A DNA stretch of 47,493 nt from positions 1-47,493 of the forward strand of contig CALUKX010000014.1 in NCBI GenBank assembly GCA_944321335.1, read 5' to 3'. The notes beneath the pieces are model-generated. The model worked only from the letters and a program-made list of their open reading frames with translations, was not told the DNA's origin and did no database searches. Source of the stretch: an uncultured Phocaeicola sp. Lineage in GTDB: Bacteria; Bacteroidota; Bacteroidia; Bacteroidales; Bacteroidaceae. This document shows, in pieces, positions 32,606 through 41,537 of the stretch; within the stretch, counting starts at the first letter, position 1, and each line of letters begins with the position of its first letter. The position numbers and the translations under genes were made by a program.

Positions 32606-33814
32606 ATGAAGAATAAACAGACGGCATTGGTGGCTAAACAGTATATGGTGCCATTTGTGCTATTGACATCACTTTTTTTCTTATGGGGATTTGCACATGC
32701 TATTTTGGATGTGCTTAACAAACATTTTCAGGAACTTTTATCAATAACTAAGGCTCATTCTGCTTTTATACAAGCGACTATGTATCTGGGCTATTTTGTG
32801 ATGGCCTTACCGGCAGGAATGTTCATTACGCGCTTTGGTTATCGGAAAGGAGTAGTATTAGGCTTATTGTTGTATGGTATCGGTGCTTTGTTGTTTATTC
32901 CGGGACAGCATTGGATGTCATTTAACTTTTTCCTGTTTTCACTGTTCGTCATCGGTTGTGGACTGACTTTTCTGGAAACTGCCGCCAATCCTTATGTAAC
33001 CGAACTTGGTCCTAAGGAAACAGCGGCTAGCCGTTTGAATTTTGCACAATCGTTCAACGGTTTGGGATGTATTTGTGCTCCCTTGATGGTTGGACTGATA
33101 TTGTTTTCAAAAGATGAACAGATTGGATCGGGCAATGTGGCTCTGCCATATGCTTGTATGGGAGTTATTGTTTTATTGGTGGCGGTGGTCTTTTCCAGAG
33201 TCCGTCTTCCTGAAATCAAACATGAGATAGAAGTCGACGATGAAGGTCATCGTATAGGCTTGTGGAAACATAAGTTATTTATATTCGGCTTGATTGCTTT
33301 ATTTGCATATGAAGTAAGTGAAATATCTATAAATAGCTTTTTTATTAATTATGTTGTCGACCAACATTGGATGAATGCCCGTCATGCTTCATTGATGCTT
33401 TCTTTTGGGGGGTTGAGTTTATTTATGGTTGGACGTTTTGTCGGAAGTTGGCTTATGAGAAGAGTCCCGGCAGAAAAGATGTTGTTGGGATGTGCTACCG
33501 GTACGGTCGTTACTACCTTAGTCGTAATTCTCGATATGGGCTGGTTATCTTTGGTGGGCTTGGTTTTTGGATATGCTTTTGAAGCCATTATGTTTCCAAC
33601 TATTTTTGCACTTGCTTTGAAAGGATTGGGAAACCATACCAAACGTGCATCTTCCTTCTTGATGATGTCGCCCGTTGGTGGAGTTGTAGGCCCACTATTA
33701 ATGGGGTATGTCGCTGATATATCTTCTATTTCCGTGGCTTTTCTTGTCCCGTTGATCGGATATGTCATTGTATGGTTGTATGCTCGTAGAATGGTTATTG
33801 TCAGCAAACAATGA
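32606..33814 (+). CDS. FucP/GluP-type MFS sugar permease
   Basis: A 402-residue, 12-helix inner-membrane transporter of the sugar-proton symporter group of the MFS (fucose, glucose or galactose). The start FLWGFAHAILDVLNKHFQ, then FLETAANPYVTELGP and ASRLNFAQSFNGLG in helix 4-5 regions, is the FHS/GluP signature. The substrate cannot be chosen between fucose, glucose and galactose. It starts 18 bp after the frameshifted gene and ends at a strong terminator. Confidence 0.9.
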   Translation: MKNKQTALVAKQYMVPFVLLTSLFFLWGFAHAILDVLNKHFQELLSITKAHSAFIQATMYLGYFVMALPAGMFITRFGYRKGVVLGLLLYGIGALLFIPGQHWMSFNFFLFSLFVIGCGLTFLETAANPYVTELGPKETAASRLNFAQSFNGLGCICAPLMVGLILFSKDEQIGSGNVALPYACMGVIVLLVAVVFSRVRLPEIKHEIEVDDEGHRIGLWKHKLFIFGLIALFAYEVSEISINSFFINYVVDQHWMNARHASLMLSFGGLSLFMVGRFVGSWLMRRVPAEKMLLGCATGTVVTTLVVILDMGWLSLVGLVFGYAFEAIMFPTIFALALKGLGNHTKRASSFLMMSPVGGVVGPLLMGYVADISSISVAFLVPLIGYVIVWLYARRMVIVSKQ

Positions 33815-33823
33815 GGTCGATGG

Positions 33824-33872
33824 AAATGACAAAGGTTGGGATTGATGTTGTCAATCCCAACCTTTGTCATTT
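33824..33872. terminator. bidirectional terminator, 22-bp perfect stem
   Basis: Arms 33824-33845 and 33851-33872 are perfectly complementary over 22 bp with a 5-nt TGTTG loop, between two convergent genes. It serves both. Confidence 0.9.
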
Positions 33873-33884
33873 ATGGTTATAATG

Positions 33885-34787
33885 TTATAATTCTTCAGCG
33901 TGCAGTTCACTGTTTCTGATAATTGATAGAGCCTCCTCTTCTGTTCCACAAAACGGTCCCGATTGAGCTAGTTTGATGGTTGATAATGCTGCCGCGAAGC
34001 ATCCCGCTTCTGTATACGATGAATTTTTGTTTCTCATGTATAAATATCCGAGCATATATGTATCACCACATCCTGTTGCATCAACCACTTCTGTGGGAGG
34101 ATATGCCGGGATTTTATAGAATTTGCCATCCGCATGGATTAATGAACCTTCACTGCCTAAAGTCAGTAAAACTTCTTTGACTCCCCATTTGGCCAATTTC
34201 TTAGCAGCTTCCTGATAATCGGATGATCCGGTAAGGACTTCTGCTTCATGTTCATTCACCTTCAATATGTCTATGTATTTTAAGGCTTCTTCTTTTCCGT
34301 TCCAATCAACAGGGTAGACCTTTTCATCTCTTACTTCACGCAGATAACCTTGTGCATCGACCGATAAAATTCCCTTTTCGGAAAGATATTTGATGACATC
34401 CAGTGAAAAATCATCAGACAGCAGGCTTCCAAGATGGAAGAATTTTGCATTAATATGTTTTAATTCTTCTACAGTAAAAGGATCGGCTTTGGCCAATACG
34501 CGCTGTTTGCGGTTGTTCTGATTTTCTTCATAAACATTTTCAAAGTATACGGTATGGCGGCTTGGAAGGACTTCTACTTCAATGCCTTTGTCTCTGAGTT
34601 CATCGACAGCCTTGTATTCACTTGGAGCCAATGCGGTTACCAACATATAATTTCTTTTGTCGTTCAAGTGATAGATGCCATGTGAGAAATAATAAGATGT
34701 ACCTCCTGGCATATAGGTTGTTTGTTTGGGAGTGACAATCTTATCTAATGTTATATGTCCTATACAACAGATGTCTTTCATATCCAT
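33885..34787 (-). CDS. PfkB-family carbohydrate kinase
   Basis: A 300-residue ribokinase-like sugar kinase. The C-terminal signature VVDATGCGDTYMLGYLYMRN contains the catalytic Asp at about residue 242 with the anion-hole glycines (GCGD in place of the common GAGD); the N-terminal strand is MDMKDICCIGHITLDKIV with PGGTSYYFSHG. The open frame continues to 34847, but a -7 box at 34817-34824 sits inside that extension, so I prefer the ATG at 34787 (or at 34781). The substrate is unknown; it is transcribed divergently from inositol-3-phosphate synthase. Confidence 0.88.
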   Translation of the reverse strand: MDMKDICCIGHITLDKIVTPKQTTYMPGGTSYYFSHGIYHLNDKRNYMLVTALAPSEYKAVDELRDKGIEVEVLPSRHTVYFENVYEENQNNRKQRVLAKADPFTVEELKHINAKFFHLGSLLSDDFSLDVIKYLSEKGILSVDAQGYLREVRDEKVYPVDWNGKEEALKYIDILKVNEHEAEVLTGSSDYQEAAKKLAKWGVKEVLLTLGSEGSLIHADGKFYKIPAYPPTEVVDATGCGDTYMLGYLYMRNKNSSYTEAGCFAAALSTIKLAQSGPFCGTEEEALSIIRNSELHAEEL

Positions 34788-34816
34788 TAATATATATTGT
34801 TGTGAAAAATTGGTTG

Positions 34817-34824
34817 CAAATATA
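34817..34824 (-). promoter_or_regulatory. PfkB kinase promoter, -7 box TATATTTG
   Basis: An exact TAnnTTTG match on the minus strand, 30 bp before the chosen start. Confidence 0.55.
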
Positions 34825-35121
34825 GTGTTTTTTATGTATGCAGCCATAGAAAAACGGCCTTTAATCGTTTGTAGAAATATAAATAGACCGTATGGAATAT
34901 TAGAAAATGAAATACTTGAAATCGTATGATCTGATGTCCGATGGAAGTTTGATAGGGATGCTTTTCGGGCTATTTGTGTGAAAAGCTGTGCTATTTTTCA
35001 TTTTGTTCACGAAAAAAATGAGGAAAATGGACTGATTTTAAAAACAAAGTTATACTTTTACGCCGAGTTTTTTATAAACTTTTGTTATTTGGATAATTAA
35101 AGAAAAACACATCGTATTAAC
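34825..35121. other. divergent intergenic region before ino1
   Basis: AT-rich. It contains a 24-codon frame at 34907-34981 (MKYLKSYDLMSDGS...) that has no visible promoter or binding site, and a near-consensus -7 sequence TACTTTTA at 35053-35060 about 60 bp before ino1. No repeat or strong hairpin was seen. Confidence 0.4.
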
Positions 35122-36429
35122 ATGGAAAAAATCAATGTTCAGCCAGCTACCGGTAAACTCGGTGTGCTGTGTGTAGGTTTAGGCGCAGTAGCCACTACTT
35201 TTATGACAGGTGTCTTGATGGTTCGTAAAGGATTGGCTAAGCCTGTAGGTTCAATGACTCAATATGATAAAATCCGTGTCGGACGGGGAGCCAACAAAAA
35301 ATATCTTCATTACAAAGACATTGTTCCAATTACAGATTTGAAGGATATTGTTTTCGGTGCATGGGATGTATATCCTGCTAATGCATATGAATCTGCTATC
35401 AATTGTGAAGTTCTTAAGGAAAAGGATATCAATCCTGTTAAGGATGAACTTGAAACTATTGTTCCGATGAAAGCGGCTTTCGATCATAATTATGCCAAAC
35501 GTTTGGATGGACAGAATATCAAGGATTGTGCTACACGTTGGGATATGGTTGAGGCTTTGCGCAAGGATATCCGTGATTTTAAGGAAAAGAATGGTTGTAG
35601 TCGTGTCGTTGTTCTGTGGGCTGCTTCAACTGAAATTTATGTTCCTGTCTGTGAAGAAATCCACGGCTCCTTAGCTGCATTGGAAGCTGCAATGAAGAAA
35701 GACGATCGGGAACATGTAGCTCCTTCTATGTGTTATGCTTATGCCGCACTTACTGAAGGCGCTCCTTTCATTATGGGTGCCCCCAATACCACCGTAGATA
35801 TTCCGGCAATGTGGGAATTGGCTGAAAAAACTAAGATGCCTATTGCCGGTAAGGATTTCAAGACCGGACAGACTTTGGTAAAATCCGGATTTGCACCTAT
35901 AATTGGTACACGTTGCTTAGGTTTGTCAGGATGGTTCTCTACAAATATCTTAGGTAACCGTGATGGTTTAGTCTTGGATGAACCTGCCAATTTCCATACC
36001 AAAGAAGTTAGTAAATTGTCGACCTTGGAATCTATTCTGGTTCCTGAAAACCAACCGGATTTGTATACGGATTATTACCATAAGGTTCGTATTAATTATT
36101 ATCCTCCTCGCAATGATAATAAAGAAGGTTGGGATAATATCGATATATTCGGATGGATGGGTTACCCGATGCAGATCAAGATTAATTTCTTATGCCGCGA
36201 TTCAATTCTGGCTGCTCCTCTTTGTCTTGATTTGGTCTTGTTAAGTGATTTGGCGGCTCGTGCAGGACGTTATGGTATCCAACGTTTCTTGAGCTTCTTC
36301 CTGAAGAGTCCGATGCACGACTATGAAGAAGGTGAAATTCCTGTCAATCATTTGTTCCAGCAGTATGTTATGCTGAAAAATGCCATCCGTGAAATGGGTG
36401 GTTATGAGGCAGATGAAGAAATAGATTGA
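35122..36429 (+). CDS. ino1: inositol-3-phosphate synthase
   Basis: Converts glucose-6-phosphate to 1D-myo-inositol 3-phosphate with NAD+. The 435-residue protein has the N-terminal NAD motif GVLCVGLGAVATTF (about 13-26), the catalytic-domain stretch PIAGKDFKTGQTLVKS (conserved lysines), NILGNRDGLVLDEPANF and MGYPMQIKINFLCRDSILAAPL. It supplies inositol phosphate for the lipid operon at 38865-41476, which lies on the opposite strand beyond a GH3 gene. A -7-like box TACTTTTA and an A-rich leader precede it; a 17-bp perfect terminator stem follows. Confidence 0.95.
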   Translation: MEKINVQPATGKLGVLCVGLGAVATTFMTGVLMVRKGLAKPVGSMTQYDKIRVGRGANKKYLHYKDIVPITDLKDIVFGAWDVYPANAYESAINCEVLKEKDINPVKDELETIVPMKAAFDHNYAKRLDGQNIKDCATRWDMVEALRKDIRDFKEKNGCSRVVVLWAASTEIYVPVCEEIHGSLAALEAAMKKDDREHVAPSMCYAYAALTEGAPFIMGAPNTTVDIPAMWELAEKTKMPIAGKDFKTGQTLVKSGFAPIIGTRCLGLSGWFSTNILGNRDGLVLDEPANFHTKEVSKLSTLESILVPENQPDLYTDYYHKVRINYYPPRNDNKEGWDNIDIFGWMGYPMQIKINFLCRDSILAAPLCLDLVLLSDLAARAGRYGIQRFLSFFLKSPMHDYEEGEIPVNHLFQQYVMLKNAIREMGGYEADEEID

Positions 36430-36464
36430 TTTGGTCTATAACAATAAAGTTAGATAAGTTTATC

Positions 36465-36503
36465 AGAAAAGGTCGGAATAAGGTTGTTATTCCGACCTTT
36501 TCT
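36465..36503 (+). terminator. ino1 terminator
   Basis: A perfect 17-bp stem (AGAAAAGGTCGGAATAA with its complement) around a GGTTG loop, with the T run in the 3' arm. Confidence 0.9.
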
Positions 36504-36605
36504 AATTTGTTGGAATCTGTTAAAAGTTGGTTAAATGTAGATCTCTGAACCGGTTGTTTACTCTTTGGCTGTATATTTACTGTAGAATGAGAAAACCTAA
36601 TCAGT

Positions 36606-38807
36606 ATGGTGAAAACGCGGAATTTATTTTTGATTTCTTGTCTGTTCTTTATAGGCAATGGTAATGTGAGAGCTCAGAAACCTGATTTTCATGATGTTTC
36701 TTTAAGTGATAGTGTTCGGGTCGAAACATTATTGTCCGAGCTGACGTTGGATGAAAAAATGGCATTGCTTTCTACCGATTTGGCTGTTCCTCGGTTGGGT
36801 ATTCCACATTGTGGACATTATGAGGGTTTGCATGGCTTGGCTTTGGGAGGCCCTGCTGCCTGGGGAGGTAAAAAAAAGGATGAAAATGGAAAAATAGTGC
36901 CGACTGATTGTTATACTACTATATTTCCACAAGCTTACGGCTTGGGTGCGACATGGGATTCTGATTTGATAGAACAGGTTGCTGATCAGATTGCTGAAGA
37001 GGCACGTTATTATATGCAGCGTGAAGTTGATGGCCGTAAATCTTTAGTAATGCGTGCTCCGAATGCTGATCTTGCCCGTGACCCACGTTGGGGTAGGACT
37101 GAAGAATGTTTCGGTGAAGATCCGTATTTGGTGGCTCGTCTAACTGTCGCTATGGTAAAAGGCCTGCAGGGGCATGATGCCCGATACTGGAAAACAGCTT
37201 CATTGATGAAGCATTTTTTGGCAAATAGCAACGAGGACGGTCGTGATAGTACCTCAAGTAATTTTGATGAACGTCTGTTTTATGAATATTATGCTTATCC
37301 GTTTTATAAAGGAATTACAGAAGGTGGTAGCCGTGCATTTATGGCTGCATATAATTCATGGAATGGAATTCCGATGATGATTCATCCTTGTTTATTGGAT
37401 GTAGCACGAAAACGGTGGGGACAGAATGGCATAATCTGTTCCGACGGAGGTGCATTGAATCTTCTGATAGAGGCACATCATAGCTTTCCGACACGTAAGG
37501 AAGGGGCTGCAGCTACTGTCAAGGCTTCGGTCGGGCAAATTTTGGATAGTTATCTTGAAGATGTCAAAAAGGCGGTTGATGAGGGCTTGCTTTCAGAAGA
37601 GGAAATTGATGATGCCATTAGGGGTAACTTGTTTGTCGCTTTGAAATTGGGATTGCTGGATGGAGATCAATCTGAAAATCCTTATTCGATGATAGGGAAA
37701 GATTCAACTGCTTTGGCTCCTTATGAAAAGGAAGAAGTCCGCTCTTTGGCCCGTAAGGTGATGAGCAAATCTGTTGTACTCCTGAAAAATGATACGGTTT
37801 CCGACGGAACCACTTTATTACCCCTTCAGTTGGATAAGATTGGAAAGATAGCTCTAATAGGTCCTTATGCCGATCGGATAGTACAGGATTGGTATAGTGG
37901 TACACCGTCCTATGAAATTACGATTTTGGATGGTTTGAGGTCAGCTCTTCCTGAGGGTGTGCAGATTCTTTATGCAAAGGATAATGCTATGGGAAAGGCT
38001 GAAAAGATTGCGGAAGAAGCTGATTTGGTTGTCGTTTGTACAGGAAATCATCCTTATGGAACGAAAGCTGATTGGAAATTCTGTCCTGTTCCGAGCGATG
38101 GTAGGGAAGCCGTTGATAGAAAATCTCTGCTCTTGCCTGATGAAGATATGATTCGTCAGTTGTACAAGGCGAACCCTAATACGATTTTGGTATTGGTAAG
38201 CAGTTTCCCTTATGCAATAAATTGGTGTCAGAAACACTTGCCGGCTATCGTGCATATAACCCATTGTTGTCAGGAACAAGGAAATGGTTTGGCTGATGTG
38301 CTTACGGGTAAGGTTAATCCTGCGGGACGTACAACTCAAACATGGGTGAACGACATTACAGATCTTCCGGACATGATGGATTATGATATTCGAAACGGAA
38401 GAACGTATATGTATTATAGAGGGGATGTGCTTTATCCTTTCGGCTTTGGCTTGAGTTATACGAATTTTGAGTACCGGAATGTAAAGTCGATTGTTCAGGA
38501 AAACGACAGAATTAAAGTCAATGTCTGTTTAAGAAATGTCGGATCCCATGATGGAGAGGAGGTCGTACAATTGTATGTAGCTTATCCTGAATCGAAAGTT
38601 GAAAGACCGGACAAACAGTTGCGTGCATTTAAACGCATAGCCTTAGCTAAAGGTGAATCGAAGGTGGTTACCTTGGAAATAGATAAGATGGATCTAGGAT
38701 ATTGGAATACACAGACCCAATCTTTTGAGTTGGAAAGCGGAAGAGTGGACTTGTTAATAGGTTCATCGTCGGAGGACATTCGATTGAAAGCACGGCTTGA
38801 TTTGTAA
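36606..38807 (+). CDS. glycoside hydrolase family 3 protein
   Basis: A 733-residue exported glycosidase. A signal peptide (KTRNLFLISCLFFIGNGNVRA) precedes the GH3 N-terminal TIM barrel, which has APNADLARDPRWGR and TEECFGEDPYLV, KHFLANS, and the nucleophile aspartate in ICSDGG (Asp280). A GH3 C-terminal alpha/beta domain (about 390-590, VLLKNDT, IALIGPYAD) and a fibronectin-III-like domain (about 640-730, GEEVVQLYVAYPE) follow. Substrate is likely beta-glucoside or beta-xyloside. No susC/susD or other carbohydrate genes are nearby, and its position between ino1 and the lipid operon looks incidental. Confidence 0.92.
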   Translation: MVKTRNLFLISCLFFIGNGNVRAQKPDFHDVSLSDSVRVETLLSELTLDEKMALLSTDLAVPRLGIPHCGHYEGLHGLALGGPAAWGGKKKDENGKIVPTDCYTTIFPQAYGLGATWDSDLIEQVADQIAEEARYYMQREVDGRKSLVMRAPNADLARDPRWGRTEECFGEDPYLVARLTVAMVKGLQGHDARYWKTASLMKHFLANSNEDGRDSTSSNFDERLFYEYYAYPFYKGITEGGSRAFMAAYNSWNGIPMMIHPCLLDVARKRWGQNGIICSDGGALNLLIEAHHSFPTRKEGAAATVKASVGQILDSYLEDVKKAVDEGLLSEEEIDDAIRGNLFVALKLGLLDGDQSENPYSMIGKDSTALAPYEKEEVRSLARKVMSKSVVLLKNDTVSDGTTLLPLQLDKIGKIALIGPYADRIVQDWYSGTPSYEITILDGLRSALPEGVQILYAKDNAMGKAEKIAEEADLVVVCTGNHPYGTKADWKFCPVPSDGREAVDRKSLLLPDEDMIRQLYKANPNTILVLVSSFPYAINWCQKHLPAIVHITHCCQEQGNGLADVLTGKVNPAGRTTQTWVNDITDLPDMMDYDIRNGRTYMYYRGDVLYPFGFGLSYTNFEYRNVKSIVQENDRIKVNVCLRNVGSHDGEEVVQLYVAYPESKVERPDKQLRAFKRIALAKGESKVVTLEIDKMDLGYWNTQTQSFELESGRVDLLIGSSSEDIRLKARLDL

Positions 38808-38808
38808 A

Positions 38809-38854
38809 AAAACTACAGGAACGGATAGCATGTCATTCCCGTTCCTGTAGTTTT
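38809..38854. terminator. bidirectional terminator between GH3 and PAP2 genes
   Basis: AAAACTACAGGAACGG and CCGTTCCTGTAGTTTT pair perfectly over 16 bp; T runs on both sides allow use by both convergent genes. Confidence 0.85.
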
Positions 38855-38864
38855 CAAAAACAAT

Positions 38865-39800
38865 TTAATCAATATAGGCAGCATATCTTTCGACAAATCG
38901 TTTGAAACTTCCAATTTGCATCAATAGGTATTCGAAAATACAGATACCCAACAATGCACAAAGGATACCTAAACTTACGTCTATAATGTAATGATGACCT
39001 GAATAGACTGCTGTAAACCAGATACCGATCATAATGACAGCGAAGATAACCCGAAGCCAGTTACTACATTTTGCACGGAATGAATAGAAAAGTGCCACCA
39101 CCATATAAGCGGCATGCAGAGAGGGTACAGCTGCAAATACATTGGCATTTCTTGCATATATTCCATGAAATACATTCCATCCTGTCATCGCGTCAAACCG
39201 CCCTAAACCTGCAACATCACCTGGAGTATTCAGTATCGGTTCAAAGCCGTAGTTCATGACATACCATGGCGGGGCTGCCGGGTGGACGTAATAGCCAATG
39301 AATCCAATCAGGTTTACAAACAGGAATACCATTGCAAAGTGCAGATAGACTTTGCGTTGATGGGTAAAGAAAAGACCTAATCCAAACAATATCGGTACAG
39401 GTACCCAACACAGGTAGAAAAAACCGGCCATGAAATCCATAAACGGACAGTTATGAATATGGAAGAATTCATTGGGGGTAAGTGTACCTTGGGAGGTCGT
39501 TATGCCAAATAATTCTTTTTCAGTGTCATAAAGTCCCTTTACATCAATCGGATTTACTTCATAGTTCGGAACAATACGCATCCAGTCGTACGAGATACCA
39601 AAAATAGCGAAAGGAAGTAATGCTACGATCAGTTTTCTAGTGGATTTGCTCGCCAAGAATAAAATTGTAATGAGGATAGCTAGAGCAAGGTGTTCTGGCC
39701 GCATTCCCACGAAAAGCGCCGTAACTGTAATCCATGCTATTAGGACTATGATCAGTGTGGTCGTTTCTTTGGCGGATGGTTTCTCTTTTAATAATGCCAT
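38865..39800 (-). CDS. PAP2-family inositol phosphorylceramide synthase (AUR1-like)
   Basis: A 311-residue multi-pass membrane enzyme of the PAP2 superfamily. Motifs are in the AUR1/IPC-synthase style: VHPAAPPWYVMNYG (about 170-183), AVPSLHAAYMVV for the C2 region and YSGHHYIIDVSLG for the C3 region, with the catalytic histidines. Related eukaryotic enzymes move phosphoinositol from phosphatidylinositol to ceramide. The gut Bacteroides inositol-lipid cluster (B. thetaiotaomicron BT_1522-1526, as I recall it) has the same gene set, so this function is well supported by context. It is last in the operon, 5 bp after the CDP-alcohol transferase. Confidence 0.88.
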   Translation of the reverse strand: MALLKEKPSAKETTTLIIVLIAWITVTALFVGMRPEHLALAILITILFLASKSTRKLIVALLPFAIFGISYDWMRIVPNYEVNPIDVKGLYDTEKELFGITTSQGTLTPNEFFHIHNCPFMDFMAGFFYLCWVPVPILFGLGLFFTHQRKVYLHFAMVFLFVNLIGFIGYYVHPAAPPWYVMNYGFEPILNTPGDVAGLGRFDAMTGWNVFHGIYARNANVFAAVPSLHAAYMVVALFYSFRAKCSNWLRVIFAVIMIGIWFTAVYSGHHYIIDVSLGILCALLGICIFEYLLMQIGSFKRFVERYAAYID

Positions 39801-39805
39801 ATATG

Positions 39806-40498
39806 TTATTTCTGATTCTTGTTGAGTAATTGACGGCGGCTATATTCGATGCGTGCAAATGCTGTAATATTTGCAAAGATGGCAATGAATCCCATCGGTA
39901 CGATCAGAATCAGCATCGGGTCGAATGAAAGATTTTTTGCTGTGCAGGCTGTAATTCCACAAACCAACAAACCTAAACTTGTCAGAACAACTCGTTCGGG
40001 GCGTTGCATGAAACCTATTTTACATTCCAATCCTAACCCTTCTGCTCGTGCGCGTACATAACTGACCATCAAGGAACCGATCAAAGCAGCAAAGGTGATT
40101 ACTGCACCTGCCATATAACCATGGGCAATCAGACAGAAACAGATGCCTCCTAATGTTACCAATTCACTGTAACGGTCGAGTACGGAGTCGTACATGGCTC
40201 CGAATGTAGAAGTCATATTCCCAATACGGGCAACTTGTCCGTCCATCATGTCAAATAATGATGAGAGGATAATGATTCCTCCTGCCCAACCAATTAGGTC
40301 GAAAGGTATTGAGTCTTTGATTGTAGCTGCATAAATCAGAATGCATGCTCCGGCTAGATTTCCTAAAAAACCGATTGTTGTCACTATATTCGGAGTGATG
40401 CCAATCTTGATCATTCCATGGATAAGCGGATTGATAATCTTGTAGATTAGCTGCTGAAGTGCATCACGCATCTTTTTTGCTTGTTTTTTTATTTCCAT
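39806..40498 (-). CDS. CDP-alcohol phosphatidyltransferase, probable phosphatidylinositol-phosphate synthase
   Basis: A 230-residue integral membrane enzyme. The family motif D-x2-D-G-x2-A-R-x8-G-x3-D-x3-D is complete: Asp83, Asp86-Gly, Ala90-Arg91, Gly100, Asp104 and Asp108. It transfers a phosphatidyl group from CDP-diacylglycerol to an alcohol, here most likely inositol-3-phosphate, giving phosphatidylinositol phosphate. The assignment of inositol phosphate comes from the neighbours (PgpA-like phosphatase and AUR1-like enzyme); the motif alone would also fit phosphatidylglycerophosphate synthase. It overlaps the GtrA-like gene by 35 bp. Confidence 0.88.
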   Translation of the reverse strand: MEIKKQAKKMRDALQQLIYKIINPLIHGMIKIGITPNIVTTIGFLGNLAGACILIYAATIKDSIPFDLIGWAGGIIILSSLFDMMDGQVARIGNMTSTFGAMYDSVLDRYSELVTLGGICFCLIAHGYMAGAVITFAALIGSLMVSYVRARAEGLGLECKIGFMQRPERVVLTSLGLLVCGITACTAKNLSFDPMLILIVPMGFIAIFANITAFARIEYSRRQLLNKNQK

Positions 40499-40994
40499 GT
40501 TGGTTCTTTATTTGTTTTATTTTATTTCTCAATTTACTGTTCAGTTTTGCATCTTTGAATACAAACGTGCGGTGGAGGTTGTAATTCCATAATACTGCCA
40601 CGGTTATAGCAATGATGACTTTGGCCGTGATGAATGCTGTTGATTCGTTCATCATGAAAATTCCTTGTTGCATCATCAGAAATTCTGTCAGTAGGTAAGT
40701 TCCCCAAAGGTTAAGTCCGATGCTTCCTAACCAGACTATGATATATTTGAACAGGACACTTGTTGGACTGCAATCATGCGTGTGGAATGTCCATTTATAG
40801 TTGATTGCACAATTTACCAGCCCACCTGAGACTGATCCTATCAAAGTTGCATAAACATAATAGATATCTAACCATTGGTTTAAAAGGATACTGACGAAAA
40901 AGTCAACAAAGGTAGCTATCTGTGCCGAAAGTTGGGCACGGATGAACATAAAAAAACCTTTTCCTTGGCAAATTGATGTCAGAAATCCTTTCAC
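40464..40994 (-). CDS. GtrA-like membrane protein
   Basis: A 176-residue protein with four hydrophobic segments and the GtrA pattern: [20 protein letters not shown], then [18 protein letters not shown] in helices 1-2, and [15 protein letters not shown] near the end. GtrA-type proteins are thought to flip or handle lipid-linked sugars, so a lipid transport or glycosylation role in inositol-lipid metabolism is plausible but not shown. A GTG start at 40994 overlaps the previous stop (GTGA); an ATG at 40949 (MFIRAQL) is the alternative. The C-terminus is lysine-rich and overlaps the next gene by 35 bp. Confidence 0.85.
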   Translation of the reverse strand: MKGFLTSICQGKGFFMFIRAQLSAQIATFVDFFVSILLNQWLDIYYVYATLIGSVSGGLVNCAINYKWTFHTHDCSPTSVLFKYIIVWLGSIGLNLWGTYLLTEFLMMQQGIFMMNESTAFITAKVIIAITVAVLWNYNLHRTFVFKDAKLNSKLRNKIKQIKNQHGNKKTSKKDA

Positions 40995-41476
40995 TCGAAG
41001 ATAATTCTAAATAATATTATGATTATAAAACCGTATATACCTGAAAGAATATCATCGGCCATGATTCCATATCCTTTCGGGAATTTTTCCATTTTTCGGA
41101 TACCGAAAGGTTTCAGTATATCAAAGAAACGGAAAAGTATAAATGCTGCAATGATATATCCCCAATGTGCATTGGCCGGAACTGCCAATAAGGCAATCCA
41201 TGTACCGACCATTTCATCGATAACGACCCGTGAGGGGTCTTCTCCCCAGTACTTCTCTGAAACCGTCGAAGACCATATACCTAAAACGGTAAATATGATT
41301 ACGAGAGCTGATGTGATAAAAAAGGTCGGCCAATAACTGGCAACCAGAGATTCATAACCCCACCAAATTAAGGTTGCTAACAGGGCTCCGGCTGTACCAG
41401 GGGCGATAGGACTGTATCCTGATCCGAATCCTGTAGCAATCAAATTGTGGAAGAACGGTATTTTATCTTTGTACAT
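40991..41476 (-). CDS. PgpA-like phosphatidylglycerophosphatase, probable PI-phosphate phosphatase
   Basis: A 161-residue membrane phosphatase of the PgpA family. The N-terminal HNLIATGFGSGYSPIAPGTAG, the central DPSRVVIDEMVGTW (conserved acidic residues) and the MADDILSGIYG C-terminal motif are all family signatures. It would remove the phosphate from phosphatidylinositol phosphate made by the neighbour; PgpA itself acts on phosphatidylglycerophosphate and cannot be excluded. First gene of a four-gene operon, read from a promoter whose -7 box lies in a palindrome. Confidence 0.88.
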   Translation of the reverse strand: MYKDKIPFFHNLIATGFGSGYSPIAPGTAGALLATLIWWGYESLVASYWPTFFITSALVIIFTVLGIWSSTVSEKYWGEDPSRVVIDEMVGTWIALLAVPANAHWGYIIAAFILFRFFDILKPFGIRKMEKFPKGYGIMADDILSGIYGFIIIILFRIIFE

Positions 41477-41519
41477 GTCAGTAATTTTTCTTTGTTAAAA
41501 ATGCCTCTTTTTTCGTTAG

Positions 41520-41537
41520 AGCGTACAAAAGTACGCT
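41520..41537. promoter_or_regulatory. inositol-lipid operon promoter, -7 box in an 18-bp palindrome
   Basis: On the minus strand TACTTTTG (41526-41533) is an exact -7 box, about 50 bp before the PgpA-like start. It is centred in the inverted repeat AGCGTAC-AAAA-GTACGCT (41520-41537). A regulator binding there would block the promoter. On the plus strand the same repeat is followed by TTTTTATTTG, so it might also act as a short terminator. Confidence 0.55.

Noticed and set aside
34907-34981. A 24-codon frame in the kinase/ino1 gap as a leader peptide or small protein
   Set aside because: No run of regulatory codons, no attenuator hairpin and no clear binding site.
36606-38807. GH3 gene as part of a polysaccharide utilisation locus
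   Set aside because: No SusC/SusD pair, regulator or other carbohydrate enzymes are adjacent; neighbours concern inositol lipids.
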